Of a stretch of 64,000 nucleotides of DNA, positions 23,474 through 34,681 are shown piece after piece. The DNA lies in NCBI GenBank assembly GCA_023213395.1, contig CM041465.1, forward strand, positions 36,339,741-36,403,740, written 5' to 3'. The notes below the pieces were generated by a model. It saw only the letters and a program-made list of their open reading frames with translations, did no database searches and was not told the DNA's origin. A program made the position numbers and the translations under genes. The stretch's first letter is position 1. Each line of letters starts with the position of its first letter. Origin of the DNA: Cycas panzhihuaensis (Eukaryota; Cycadophyta).

Positions 23474-24272
23474 TCATTCTTTGCTGACTATATGCCTTAA
23501 GAGGTTTCCAAAGGGTACCAGAAATGTACACTTTTCTGGATTGAGATACAGTTTACTTTCTCGACAGGTTTGCAACATTTCTCTCAAGTTTTCCATATGA
23601 TTTTTCATTAATCCATATAACGTCCAATCGTCTATGAATACAACAACTTTTTCTCCAATAAATTTTCGAAAGATATTAATCACAATTCACTGGAATGTTG
23701 TTGGTGCATTCGTAAGACCGAATGGCATTACCTTATAGGCGTACGTACCCCATTCTGTTATGAATGTTGTTTTGCACGATCTTAGGGGCAATGCACTTGG
23801 TTGTACCCACTAAATCATGCGTGAAGGAATAGATCTCGTTTCCCCAAGCCTTCCAAAATATCCTCCGTAAAGGTAGCGAAATGGATCTTTTTCGTCACCT
23901 TATTCAACTATTTGTAATCCATACGATACCTAATTTTCCCATTTTCTTGGGAACCACTACTACGTGGCTCACCCATCAGTAGTCGATTTCGTATATATAA
24001 CCTGCTTCTAATATTTTATCAAGTTCTGCTTTTACTTTCTCTTTGTATTTTGGATTCATCTGGTATGGTCTTTGTTTTACCGGTTTGGCATCTTCCACTA
24101 GATCAATATGATGCATTCCTATCTCTGGAGGAATGCCTTTCAGGTCTTTATACGACCATGCGAACACATCACGGAATTCCTCGAATAACTGTTAAGCTTC
24201 TGCTACCGTTTGGGGATCCTAATAGTTTCCAATTTGAATAAGCTTAGGATTTTCTGAACTACCAACATTAAT
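23474..24272 (-). pseudogene. Reverse transcriptase of the Athila/Tat-like element
   Basis: Minus-strand text starts with the linker FAWSYKDLKGIPPEIG, then VKQRPYQMNPKYKEKVKAEL and AELDKILEAGYIY, the standard Athila/Tat entry to RT. After stops and a frame change it ends with FRKFIGEKVVVFIDDWTLYG, FIDD being the catalytic signature, and LREMLQTCRESKLYLNPEKC. The central palm segment (about 23.7-23.97 kb) is frameshifted and carries several stops. Confidence 0.85.
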
Positions 24273-24519
24273 TTATGTAGTTTTCAACTTTGTTATATCC
24301 ACATCTTCTACATTTCCAGTTTTGTGTCCCGGGGCATCTTCTATTTTTCTTTCCCCAACAGTGAATTCTGTAAACTCTGCAGGATAATTCATAATCTCTT
24401 CTTCTTCACTATGTATAGATTCTACTATTTCCTGTTCTATTAGATGCTGTTCTAATTTTATGCTCATTATTCTAATATGTTTCAAGATTTTGTTTATTTC
24501 TTAGTTATCCGAAGTATGC

Positions 24520-25061
24520 CTAAAGGTTTTTATAAAAGATTTCTTTAGGTTTCCCCAAGTCATATCTAAATTTTGTTCCTTCCCTAGGAACCAGTCCTTT
24601 GCTACTCTCCCCAAGGTGTGGTAGAAATAGTTAGACCAATTCCGTTTAGGTATACTTAAGGATTTCTGTTTTTGTTTACAAACCTATATATGTTTTCTAG
24701 GGTTATGGCCTATGTAGAATATTAGAACAGTTGGTTGGGTTGGATGAACGAATCGTATTCGAAACATCGTCTGTAAATCTTGCCAACTCCTAAGAGTGGC
24801 TTGGTGGGCTAAGTACCAGTACCAAGCTCTCCCTCGTAAGGTTAGGATTAGGTCTTGCTGCCATTGGGTTTTATCCCAATTCCCCTGATCTATCCAATAC
24901 TCAACACAGTGCATTAAATGGGTAGTCCCATATAACTGTTCCCCATAGAATGGTTTAACGTAGTTCCCAATATAGATTTGATAGTTTGTTTCTTCTGGGA
25001 TAATGATTTTACTCTCTAGACCAGACTCGCTAGAAGTACTTACCAGTAATCCTCCTTCCAT
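24520..25061 (-). pseudogene. Gag-like segment lying between protease and RT
   Basis: From 25061 one frame carries MEGGLLVSTSSESGLESK, then HCVEYWIDQGNWDKTQWQQ and LRGRAWYWYLAHQATLRSW followed by QDLQTMFRIRF, which is the pattern of the retrotransposon gag capsid domain. After a stop near 24684 the same frame continues with LGRVAKDWFLGKEQNLDMTW and GNLKKSFIKTF, a second gag-like motif, before the linker that leads to RT. The element already has a gag at 27433-26774. On the minus strand, TTGGCGCCAAAACTAGGG just before the ATG resembles a primer-binding site. Either a foreign gag start has been recombined into pol, or the family has a duplicated capsid-like domain. Confidence 0.6.
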
Positions 25062-26544
25062 TTCCCTAGTTTTGGCGCCAATGGTTGGAAGAGATTTATG
25101 GATGGGTGGGTGTACCTCTAAGGAAGAAGATGAAGGAATATTACTTCCTTCATCGGGTTGTAATAAAGGGGGGGGGGGGGGGTAGGGAATCTACCTCAGG
25201 ACCCACGCCTGAAGTAGATGGGATGTCGGGATTACTATTAACTACAAAAATACTACGAAAATTACTAGGTAAACTAAGGGTTGGTTGGTCTAGGTTGTTA
25301 TTATTTTTCAAATTATCATTAGTCAGCATATATTCAAAAGAATTTGAATTATTATCAATGTTTGTAGATACACATTTAGATAGCAAATTACATCTGTAAG
25401 AAGAAGAGTTTACTTCATATGCATCCTGAACCCAGTAATCCACGAACCTCATACCGTGTTCGTCATCCGAAGAGTTGTATATTTCTTCGAGATTTGTTGG
25501 TTCTTCACGCTGGTGGTTATTCGGTGTGGTGGGTTCTTCTGCCATGTGGAATATATGTTCTTCCCCACTTGAAGAAAATGTCGTGTCGCTTGTTACCGTG
25601 GTGCTGGATCTTTCATCTGGGATTACTTCAATCGAACTTCTTCCCAGCATTGGTAGTACTACTTTGTTGTTGCTATCCGATAGAGTGAAGGTTACTTTTT
25701 CCCAATTCTGAAGGCATTGCATTTTATATAACCATGGCCTTCCCAATAGTGCTGGGTAGGGTGTTGCTCCTTTCTCCGTCACCACAATTGTGAAGTCAAT
25801 CTTTACCACTATCCCTGCCACATCTACTTTGATATTGGCTAGTCTGCCCATAGGTCGTACCAATAGTTCATTAGCCAATTTCAGCGAATAAGTCATTGCT
25901 TCAAACTTCGGGTTTCCCAATCTATGCCATGTTTCAGCTGGTAACATGTTTACTGCTGCGCCTCCATCCATAATTACTCGTGGGAATGTTTCTCCCAAGA
26001 CTGACATGGTTACCATCGGATCCATGTCGAATGATGGTATAATTTGCTTCAAGCTTTTGGTAATTCCTTTCTGTAGCACTCCTCCTTTGATCCAATCAAT
26101 AACTTGGGACAAAGGAATAGTCAACTGTAACTGTTTCACCAAATTCTCCATTAATAGCAACATTCGGGGGATATCCTCAACTAGCAATCCTTTGAAAAGT
26201 TCTTCCATTTGCACCATTTGGGGTTTTGTCTTAAGTTCTTCCGGTAGTTTTTCTTGCTTCTTTTGTTTATTTTTTCGTACATATACGTATTTCGTTTCCG
26301 GTTTACCTATTGGTAATGTATTCTCCTCTCGAACTAAGCCATCTAACACTTGTTTTGCTTGTCTATACCGATCCATTTCTGTTGGTGGATTTGGATATCC
26401 TTCATCTAATTTCTCTTTCTGTTTGTTTTGTAATTTCACATTTTTGGCTTCTGGTATGATTGTCACCAGGTTAGTCGCTTTGGCTTTGCCTTTGTAATCC
26501 TCTGTTTTGTGGTCACTTGGGCCCACGATTACTATCTGACGGCT
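25062..26544 (-). pseudogene. Protease region of the Athila/Tat-like element
   Basis: The open frame from 26544 to 25150 contains a Lys/Glu-rich linker, then the retropepsin core FPRVIMDGGAAVNMLPAETW with the catalytic Asp in a D-G-G context, then PYPALLGRPWLYKMQ. The D-G-G form fits the Athila/Tat branch. The frame ends just after a run of 15 C (plus 25168-25182 as G) that encodes a Pro stretch. A one-base length change there would join it to the frame of the following segment, whose text PDEGSNIPSSSSLEVHPP continues directly up to MEGG. Confidence 0.8.
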
Positions 26545-26560
26545 TGCTCAGATTCCTACT

Positions 26561-28225
26561 TCATTGGGCATTCCAGGCTTCCGATTGCGAGCGTAGACAG
26601 ATGAGGTATCTCCCCATCGGCTGTTTCTTCCTCGAGGGTTCTGGTGCGCCCCTCGTTGTATATACATTTCGAGGTGGGTTACCCCTTCCCCGACCTCGTC
26701 CTCTGAATGCTTTCCCCCTGGGATTGTAGAAACAATCATTGGTTGTATGTGTGTCAACTTCACATATATGGCACTATTTCTCTTGTTGGTGCAACGTATT
26801 ATTTTTAAAATTTAAATCACATTCCCTGGTGGTATATGAGTTTTCTTCATAAATGTGGCACCACTTGGTTACTCTTCCAGTGTGCTCTTTCTTTTTAGGT
26901 GTTTCCTCTTCTTCACGGTTATTTCTAACTTTCAATCTAACTACCTTTTTTCTCAATGCCTCCAATTCCGATTCATCCTCTGCTACCCCTACCTGGCAGA
27001 ATGGTCGGTTGTACTGGTTTTGCTTCAACTCTCTAATCTCGTCTTGTAACCTCAGCAGCAAGGAGTCTTGTCCTCCCACTTGTGCGTCCATTTCTATTTC
27101 AAAACCTAATGCCAGATCTTGAGCATTCTTAAATGATTTCAATGGATGAGCATGCATCATGGCTCGCAACTTCTCATTTAGCCCTCTTACAAAATAATTC
27201 TTCATATTATGGTCTATTATCATCTCATTGATCATGCTTGCCGCAATAATTTTCATTCGGCTAATGTAAGTTAGGACAGATTCCCCCGGCCTCTGTCTGA
27301 TCTCTCGTAGTATGATTTCAACAGCTTCATTACTGCGAAACTTTTGAAATCTTTCTTCAAATGCTTTCTTAATCTTCACCCATGGCTTATTCTTGTTTGT
27401 TTCCTTATACCATGCCAAGGGTACTCCTCTCAATGTATAGGCGAAGCGCGCTTTGATTTCATCTTCGTCTGTAATCTTTTTGACATCAATAAGGCTCTAA
27501 AATAGATATACATACTCTGCTACGTCTGAAGTATCATTAAAGATTAGTTTTCCAAAGTCTCTATAGTCGTCCATTTTGGGAGATTGCAACTGTCCCCCAC
27601 TTGATGGTGATTTTTCCCTTCCTCCCTCCTTTGGGGATGCACTGGGAGTAACTACCGACGTACTATCTTTTCCAAACAATGGATTTTTGAATGGAGTTTT
27701 TATGTGTATGGGTTCCACTACACTTGGAACTTGTATAGTCAATGGTGTTACCGTAATGTAAGATTGATCAGATCCCCTTTCTGTCGAATCTTCAAAAAGC
27801 TGTCTCGTTAGCTTATTCTCCTAATATGCCAAGGGACCTTCCTCCGCCTTCTTATCGCTGTCACCTAGGTCCTTCGGGCTGTCCTCCACTGGTATACTTC
27901 TCTCTGTTAGGATCTTTTTATGTTTTTCATCCACTTTTGGCTTCCTTTCAATCTCTGGGCTAAACAAATCATCTCTGATTGGGGTTGGTGTCAATACCAT
28001 GCGTTCGCCATGGGTTTTCTCTTCCTGAGGTGTCTGGGCTCCACTTGCCTCAGATCCTTCAACGGACTGTCCCTTAGTCTCGTTGTTTTGCGAACTTAAT
28101 CTCCTCGCCCTTCTGAGTTTTGCTTCTTTTGACCATCTTAGTGCCCTTTGTCTGCTGGTTTCCTTTTCCTTGGGTGAAATATCCTTCTGGGGCTCTTCCG
28201 ACCTTGAAGGCCTCTTAGGTGGCAT
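26561..28225 (-). pseudogene. gag of the Athila/Tat-like element
   Basis: ATG at 28225. One frame runs to 26561 with three in-frame stops (near 27821, 27497 and 26774). The N-terminus is very basic (PPKRPSRSEEPQKDISPKEK, RWSKEAKLRRARRL). The capsid domain follows: FAYTLRGVPLAWYKE, KIKKAFEERFQKF, ILREIRQRPGESVLTYISRM. Two zinc knuckles follow: the first degenerate (CHIYEENSYTTREC), the second a clean C-x2-C-x4-H-x4-C (CHICEVDTHTTNDC at about 26732-26773) next to an RGRGRGG box. Gag packages element RNA. A frame change at the end leads into protease. Confidence 0.8.
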
Positions 28226-28348
28226 TGGAAGGTCCCCTGGCTGCCGGTGGCTTAGTTACAGCCCGCCATCACGACGGCAGCTAGGGTCCTTTACCCTTTA
28301 CACATTCTTTTCCCTTAAAACCCCTAGGTCCTGTCCCTCCTCAACGGA

Positions 28349-28365
28349 CGTAGGCAATGGAACCA
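28349..28365 (-). promoter_or_regulatory. Primer-binding site of the Athila/Tat-like element
   Basis: Directly inside the 5' LTR the minus strand reads TGGTTCCATTGCCTACG. The TGG..CC.TTGCC pattern recalls the tRNA-Asp-type site common in this branch, with changes. The priming tRNA is not certain. Confidence 0.6.
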
Positions 28366-28366
28366 A

Positions 28367-29205
28367 TGTTGACTTGCTGGGGTATCTTATTACACTTACG
28401 AGATACCCCTTGCTACACTTGTCAAGGTTACACAGCACTATAGTCTAGTTCAGGATACTATCAACATGGTCATTCACATATATTCCACATACATTCCATA
28501 TATAATTCACAGAATGGTACATAGCGATGTAAATCAATACATACTCAATAAATCATCATTGCAACACCAAGAATACGCCAATTTCCACGTAACTCTTCCT
28601 TTTATTAAGTCAACAATTCATTTACATAGAAGCCGAAATGCATTCCTGAGCATTCCAGCAGTATACAATCTTTCTGTTATAATGCGTACCCAGATGGTAC
28701 TTATCATACAATGATGTTCCCAATAGCTGTCATGCGTACTAGCTCCTGCACCTTTACGTACCGTGATATCCGGCTCTCACCCTCACCAGGTGAATCATAC
28801 GTACCTCCTTAAGTACTCATGCTGGTACCTTTTGGCTGAAGGGTTATGACTACTTGTCATAACCGTACCCCTTTAGTCATGCATACCCTTTCACTTAAAC
28901 ACTTATTTAGCCTTAATTAATCTGTCATTTGAGTCTGTACGTCCGTACGTACGTCTCTGGCACTTCAACAGGTCTTCACTGGTCCCCTTGAGTCGTGCAT
29001 ACCACTTTTGCTCGGTTCCGTTCTACCGTTGGTACATATCTATCATACGTACCCGTTCCAGATATACACTTGTCATAATGCACTGCAATGCTAGTTTTTA
29101 CTGCTTTTGCCTCGTGCGTATCTCCGCAATCTGCACTGCACAACTCGGGTTATCTGACCTACCTTTGGTCCTCACACAGCCATTGGATCACTTTTAATTC
29201 CAACA
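28367..29205 (-). repeat. 5' LTR of the Athila/Tat-like element
   Basis: Starts TGTTGACTTGCTGGGG and ends TTCCAACA on the plus strand; partner of 18691-19505. 839 bp, including small insertions relative to its partner (for example CATATACATTCCAC near 28480-28490). Followed by the target duplication CTTAC at 29206-29210. Confidence 0.9.
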
Positions 29206-29210
29206 CTTAC

Positions 29211-29500
29211 CATGAAGAGCTCATCTCTAATCTCTATATCAACTTATTGATAGCTATTTTTGGGCTCAGCATTGGCCATAAGCATCAACTTCTCATTGGC
29301 TTCTTCGGTGCCACAAATATCTTTATCTTCTACATAATTAAATAAAGCTTTACCTTTTCCTTGTTCTTGGGTCATTTCTTTGGATGTAGAAACTAGGAAT
29401 CTTTTATGCTGTGACTTGTTTGTTTACAATGTGTGTAAGAGACTTTGATTTGAGTGGTATTGGCTTATTTCTTTTTGCCAAAACCCCAAATTCAACACTA
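29211..29500 (-). pseudogene. gag zinc-knuckle piece of the old gypsy element
   Basis: The minus strand reads YTHCKQTSHSIKDS followed by a stop and FLHPKK, the gypsy C-x2-C-x4-H-x4-C knuckle with first and last Cys lost, and an LHPEKRPK-like tail. It continues with FNYVEDKDICGTEEANEK-type text. It is the continuation of gag from 34682-35594, separated by the copia insertion, and runs into the younger gypsy insertion at 29205. Confidence 0.65.
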
Positions 29501-29961
29501 GATTCTAATTATCTTATTTTACTTACTAATCAATAAGACATTTTTAAAATTTAAAATATCTTTTAAACCATATATCTTACCTTTTTTCTCTGCATTTTGT
29601 AGAAGCCCTATCATAAACTTACAACCTATTGTTTGCTAATTGATAATAGTAAATCAATAAACATTTATCTTATTCATATCTATCTCTCAAAATAATAAAA
29701 TCAGAATATACATACTTTAGTTATAAAGTTTTTTTTTTTTAGAGTAAAACACTTACTTTGTTAAGGGGGATTATTAATTTTTTAAAAGGGGAACTTGTAA
29801 GTCCTTTTTAAGAGGAAAGGTATTCATTCATCCTACTATGATTTTCAATTTTTAATCATGTGTGTGAAATATTAATATGATGTTTGGTAACTTTTTTTAA
29901 GTGATTATTTTTTCACCTACACTTATATCCTCTAATCTCCAATCAAACCTTACAATTCCCA

Positions 29962-30870
29962 ATATGACTCTAATGCCAGGGACAACCACTTGTGTTTCAA
30001 TTCCAGTTTTAACCAGCTCAAACTATGCTGACTGGAGGAATCACATATCCCATTAGCTTAAACAATAAAAGATATGACGATATGTAACATGCAAATTTAA
30101 AAAACCAACTGACGCAACTTCAGAAAGCTATATGGTATATCTGATGAACTCAAATTCAGCCCTAGGGATTATCTTGAACTCACTTTCACCATAAATCACC
30201 ATCAGCTTTACAAATGTACGATCTAGTCACTGTTTGGAACACTCTAAAAGAAAAATATGATAAGGTCGATACACATCAACTGGCTATCTTAGAACAACAA
30301 TTGTATGGCCTTAATTTTGATGATGTTTTTAAAGTTAAGGATTTTTTATGCAAAATTCAACTAATTAATAAAGAAGTAGGTAACTATATTAAATCTAAAA
30401 CTAAAGTAGGTGATACTGAATAAATAATTACTCATACTAAAGACGACGATATGCTCGTTCATCTTACAATAAACAAATTACCAAAACATTTTAATTTTTT
30501 CAAAATAGTCAGACAACAAGCTGGTAATCCTTCTATAACTTTTAATCAGTTGACAAACCAACTGATAGAATATCAAACGATGTTAATTCAGATAAGTATA
30601 TTAAAAGATCATTCCTAGGTTTTGTTTTCTAAAACTAAGCCATAAAATAAAAGCAAACATCAGAATAACTTTAACAATAATCCAAAATTTCAGAAACTTC
30701 ATAGAAGTTCATCATCTAACTCCTAAAACAATGTTAAGTATTCTGGACCTTCTAAACATCATAACACTTCTAATCAGTCATTTCCTAATCGGAACAATGT
30801 AAATACTTCTTAAAATACTAGTTGTGCCTATTGTCATAAAAGATGCCACACTATTGATGTTTGTAGAAGT
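29962..30870 (+). pseudogene. gag and zinc knuckle of the truncated copia element
   Basis: ATG at 29962. The text PVLTSSNYADWRNHISH, MNSNSALGIILNSLS and TVWNTLKEKYDKVDTHQLAI matches gag of the copy at 55330-56299 nearly residue by residue, with stops replacing Gln and Arg codons. At 30823-30864 a zinc knuckle CAYCHKRCHTIDVC remains (the residue before His is Cys rather than Gly). Confidence 0.8.
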
Positions 30871-31009
30871 AGAGTAGCTTCGGAAGCATGGAAAGCTTCA
30901 AAGGGATTACAAAACTGACCTCAATCCTGACTACAAAACTGACAACAAACTCATAATCGTTCTCTAACAATAACAACTTTTGCATTTGTTGCCCCAACTA
31001 ATCAACCAC

Positions 31010-32290
31010 TACAATGGATCCTTAACTTTGGTGTGTCCCATCACATGACAAGACACTAGAAAAACTTATCCACTTATCAATCTGAAACTAACTCTAAAGA
31101 AGAGATTTCTTTTGGAAGTAGAACCAAACTTAAAATAAAAGGATCAGGTGATGCTACCTTAAAAGACAGTTCAATAAAGGATGTCTTCTATGTACCTCGT
31201 TTGTTACCAAACCTACTCTTAGTTTATCAAATCTGCCAGAAAGACCTTATCGTCAAATTCTGGAAAGATAAATTTATTATTAAAGAACCATTAAACAAAT
31301 TTAAACATATTGCCTTTGGACCTGTTGATAGTAGTACAAGTCTCTATAGTTTAACAAGTTTACAAAATAACAAAACAAAACCCTTCAGAGCCTTTATAAC
31401 CAAATCTAACTCAGTTAGTAAACTATGGCATGTACCATTTGGCCATACTAGTTATGAAAAACTTCAATATCTAAAAAGACATGACATGATTCATGGTCTT
31501 TCACCTTTAAATACTGTTTATGGTGTCTACCAAGCCTGTGTAACAGGTAAGCAACACATAGACCATTTTCTACATAAAACTCAATTCAGAGCAAAAGTTT
31601 CACTTGAACTTGTTCACTTTGACATTTGTGGACCATTTCATGTAACATCATATTCTAGTTCTCGTTATTTTGTTACATTTATTAATGATTTTTCTAGAAA
31701 ATGTTGCGTATACATACTCAAAACACGTAGTCAAGTATTTGATATTTTCATAGAATTCAAAACACTTGTTGAAAACTAATCAAACTCAAAAATTAAAATT
31801 TTCAGATCTGGTAATGCCAAGGAATACTTAAGTGGTAAATTCATTTCATTCTGTAAGAAGCACATAATTCAATTTCAGCATTCTGTTGCATACACTCCTC
31901 AGCAAAACAGTGTTATTGAACGTAAGAACCGCACTCTTGTTGAGATGACTTATTGCATGTTATATACAAAGAATCTTGACCTAAAGTTATGGGTAGAAGC
32001 AATTAACTACCCCAACTATCTTCTAAACTGCTTACCTAGTAAATACTTACAAAACGTTACTCTAGAGCAAAAGTGGTCTGGAAGAAAACCCCCAGTCAAT
32101 CATTTACGAATCTTTGGAAGTATTGTGTGGGGACACGTTTCCAAAGAAAAATGCAAGAAACTAGATCCTAAGAATAAAAAATATATCTTCGTTAGATATA
32201 GCGAAGAAAGTAAAGCCCATAGACTTTTGAATCTAGTCACGTATCAAATTTTAATTTTACGTGACGTAATATTTGATGAAGAATAATCTT
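31010..32290 (+). pseudogene. Protease and integrase of the truncated copia element
   Basis: The protease motif reads WILNFGVSHHMTRH, where the sister copy has WILDYGASHHMTGH; the catalytic Asp is therefore lost. The pre-integrase part reads LWHVPFGHTSYEKLQYL and the zinc-binding part VYQACVTGKQHID. The core has FDICGPFHVTSYSSSRYFV (first Asp), VAYTPQQNSVIERKNRTLVE (catalytic Glu in IERKN), and ends with the typical GSIVWGHVSKEKCKKLDPK and VRYSEESKAHRLL segments. A stop at 31779 breaks the core. Confidence 0.8.
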
Positions 32291-32599
32291 CTTCAACCTT
32301 TACTTATATAGAACTTTCAGTTGAAAATCTGTTAACCAACACCTATTTGGTTGACCCCTCTAACAAACAAGTTGATCCTAAAATTATAAAATCTTTATCT
32401 ACTCAAGTCAAGAATTGGACTCTATCTGAATCTACTGAAATATACTCTTCTTTTCAAGCTAGCTCCTCAACTCAACCTGTATCTACAGAAACAAAAACTA
32501 ATAAACAACCCGTATGGGCAAAGAAAATACTTGTTAATGCTAGATTTGATGTAAGTAATCCTTCAGATACCAAGTGAATACGTGCCCAAAATTTACATG

Positions 32600-34182
32600 C
32601 TAACTATGCTTTAATGGCCAAAATAATGGACAATAATGATCATAAAACCTTTAAACAAGCTAGCAATAATTCTGAATGGCAGGAAGCTATGCAAGTTGAA
32701 TTAGATATTTTAAACAAGAATTCAACTTGGGATCTCGTATCACTCCCACTAGGGAAAAATGTAGTTGCTTGTAAATAGGTTTACATAACCAAATACAACT
32801 CAACAGGCACAGTTAAAAAGTATAAAGCTCACCTAGTTGCAAAAGGATTTTCTCAAATTGATGGCATAGATTATAACAAAACCTTTGCCCTTATTGCAAA
32901 GATGACTACTATAAAAATAATTCTTACTCTAGCAGCCAAGTTTGGTTGAGAAGTCCATTAAATAGATGTAAAGAGCGCATTCCTGAATGGTGATTTCAAA
33001 GAAGAAATCTACATGTCTCAACCACCTAGCTTTATTGATAATCCTAATTTAGTTTGTAAACAAAAGAAATCTATTTATGGATTAAAATAAGCTCCTTGAG
33101 CTTGGTATATTAAAGTTGACGATTATCTAATTCAAATTGGATACACTAGATGTATTAGTGATTCAAATCTTTATTTCAAATGTGAAAATGAAAATATTAC
33201 TATTTTAATCATGTATGTTGATGATATCATCATCACTAGATCATCAACAAATAATATTCATCACTTAAAAACTACTTTAATGAATAAATTTGAAATGACC
33301 GATCTAGGTCTCCTACATTATTTTCTTGGATTACAAATTTATCAACATGATTAAAAAATAACTATATCCCAACCAAAATATATTTTAGAATTAATTAAAC
33401 AATTTAACATGGAAAATGCTAAACCCGTCTCTAATCCGTTATAATCAGGAGTAAAACTATCTATTGATTGTTCTACATCTTTATGTGATCCAACCTTATA
33501 TAGACAACTGATTGGTAATCTTATTTATTTAATGCATACCCGCCCTGATATATCTTATGCTGTCGCTTTATGTTCATGTTATATGCAAAAGCCATATGAA
33601 TCACATTGGAAAACTACTAAACGTATATTATGATATCTTTATAACACTATTTTTTATAAACTAACTTGTAATTTTTATAGTAAATATTTAATCTTAACCA
33701 GATATACTGATTTAGACTAGGCAAGTGACACAAATGATCATAAGTCTACATCATGTTATGTATTTTTTCTAGATTCTTCACCCATTACTTGGTCTAGTGA
33801 AAAAATGTAGGCACTAGCTCTATCAATGACTGAAGCTGAATATCGAGCACTTGTTGAAGCTAGCAAAGAAACAATTTGGCTAAAATCTCTTCTAAATGAA
33901 ATTGGTCTATCTTCTAACTCTTCTATAAAACTTAAAGTTGATAATCAAGGTGTCATTACTATTGCTACAAATCTGGTTAGACATTCTAAAACTAAACATA
34001 TAAAATTACATCAGCATTTTATTCGTAATTTTATTACTGATAATATTGTTCATTTGTCTTATTGTCCTACAGATCCACAAGTTGCTGACATACTCACAAA
34101 GTCTTTGACTAAAGTCAAGTTTCTAAACCTGCGAGATTTGTTAAAGATAAAAGAAGTCTCCATCAAAGGAGGATCAACGTGA
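32600..34182 (+). pseudogene. RT and RNase H of the truncated copia element
   Basis: RT blocks: LVAKGFSQIDGIDYNKTFA, IDVKSAFLNGDFKEEIYMSQ, a YGLK-stop-APxAW block where CAA and CGA have become TAA and TGA, and ILIMYVDDIIIT with intact YVDD near 33210-33230. RNase H from 33826 reads MTEAEYRALVEASKETIWLK, then LKVDNQGVITIATN and the end TDPQVADILTKSLTKVKFL. The last part is open for 118 codons to TGA at 34180-34182. Confidence 0.85.
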
Positions 34183-34220
34183 TGAATACCTTCTTTTTCG
34201 ATATTATAAAAGCCAACATT

Positions 34221-34681
34221 AAAGGGGGATGTTAGGATTATTAATGTTAGTTTTATTTAATTGTTATGTTATAGTTATATCATATGTGTAAATAAATATT
34301 TAAGTGATTCAAAAGTTTAAAGTTAATAGCTTATATTACTATTTTATTATTATGTGAAGGTCATTGAAATGCGTAACTGCCAATTTCAACGAACCTTTCT
34401 TGTTATTAATACCCTCTCCTAGATTCAAGGAGGTGGTTCCGAGAATCTAGGAGGTTGTCCAAAGTCTGTTTCAAATGCTGGTCTTTTATATTTAGAGGGT
34501 ATTTTTATTAAGGTCTTTGTATAGTTTCTGATATAAATAAAATCATAGCTTAAGAGGTGGTTTTTCTTCCCTAGAAGGGGTTTTCCACCTAGCAAAACCT
34601 ATGTACGTGTGCAATGTCTGTTTACCTGTGACTTTGTGTCTTCTTGATCTTATGACATTGTGCATGATACCTATTCTAACA
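34221..34681 (+). repeat. Polypurine tract and 3' LTR of the truncated copia element
   Basis: AAAGGGGG (34221-34228) precedes the LTR, which starts TGTTAGGATTATTAATG at 34230 and ends CTATTCTAACA at 34681. It aligns in reverse orientation with the LTRs at 51566-51991 and 58708-59135, for example through AAGAGGTGGTTTTTCTTCCC. 452 bp. Confidence 0.85.

Larger units (their letters stand above)
18691..29205 (-). mobile_element. Athila/Tat-like Ty3/gypsy element with an extra ORF, minus strand
   Basis: LTRs at 18691-19505 and 28367-29205 flank about 8.9 kb. The 5-bp CTTAC lies immediately outside on both sides (18686-18690 and 29206-29210), a perfect target duplication. In minus-strand order: 5' LTR, primer site, gag, protease, a gag-like segment, RT, RNase H, integrase, a GTAC-rich repeat, an additional ORF, 3' LTR. 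RT text such as FAWSYKDLKGIPPEIGMHHI and protease text VIMDGGAAVNMLP fit the non-chromovirus Athila/Tat branch. Frames are disrupted by stops and frameshifts, so this copy is not autonomous. It sits inside the old gypsy element between gag and RT. Confidence 0.9.
29500..34681 (+). mobile_element. Copia-type element lacking its 5' LTR, plus strand
   Basis: From the ATG at 29962 to 34182 it carries gag, zinc knuckle, protease, integrase, RT and RNase H in Ty1/copia order (integrase before RT), then a polypurine tract and a 3' LTR. It is a close relative of the minus-strand element at 51566-59135. No matching LTR or primer site is present upstream, only about 450 bp of AT-rich leader. The left boundary is approximate, set where gag text of the old gypsy element ends. 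Dozens of stops make it inert. Confidence 0.8.

Noticed and set aside
25946-26497. Plus-strand 183-codon frame
   Set aside because: Antisense shadow of the protease frame of the gypsy element.
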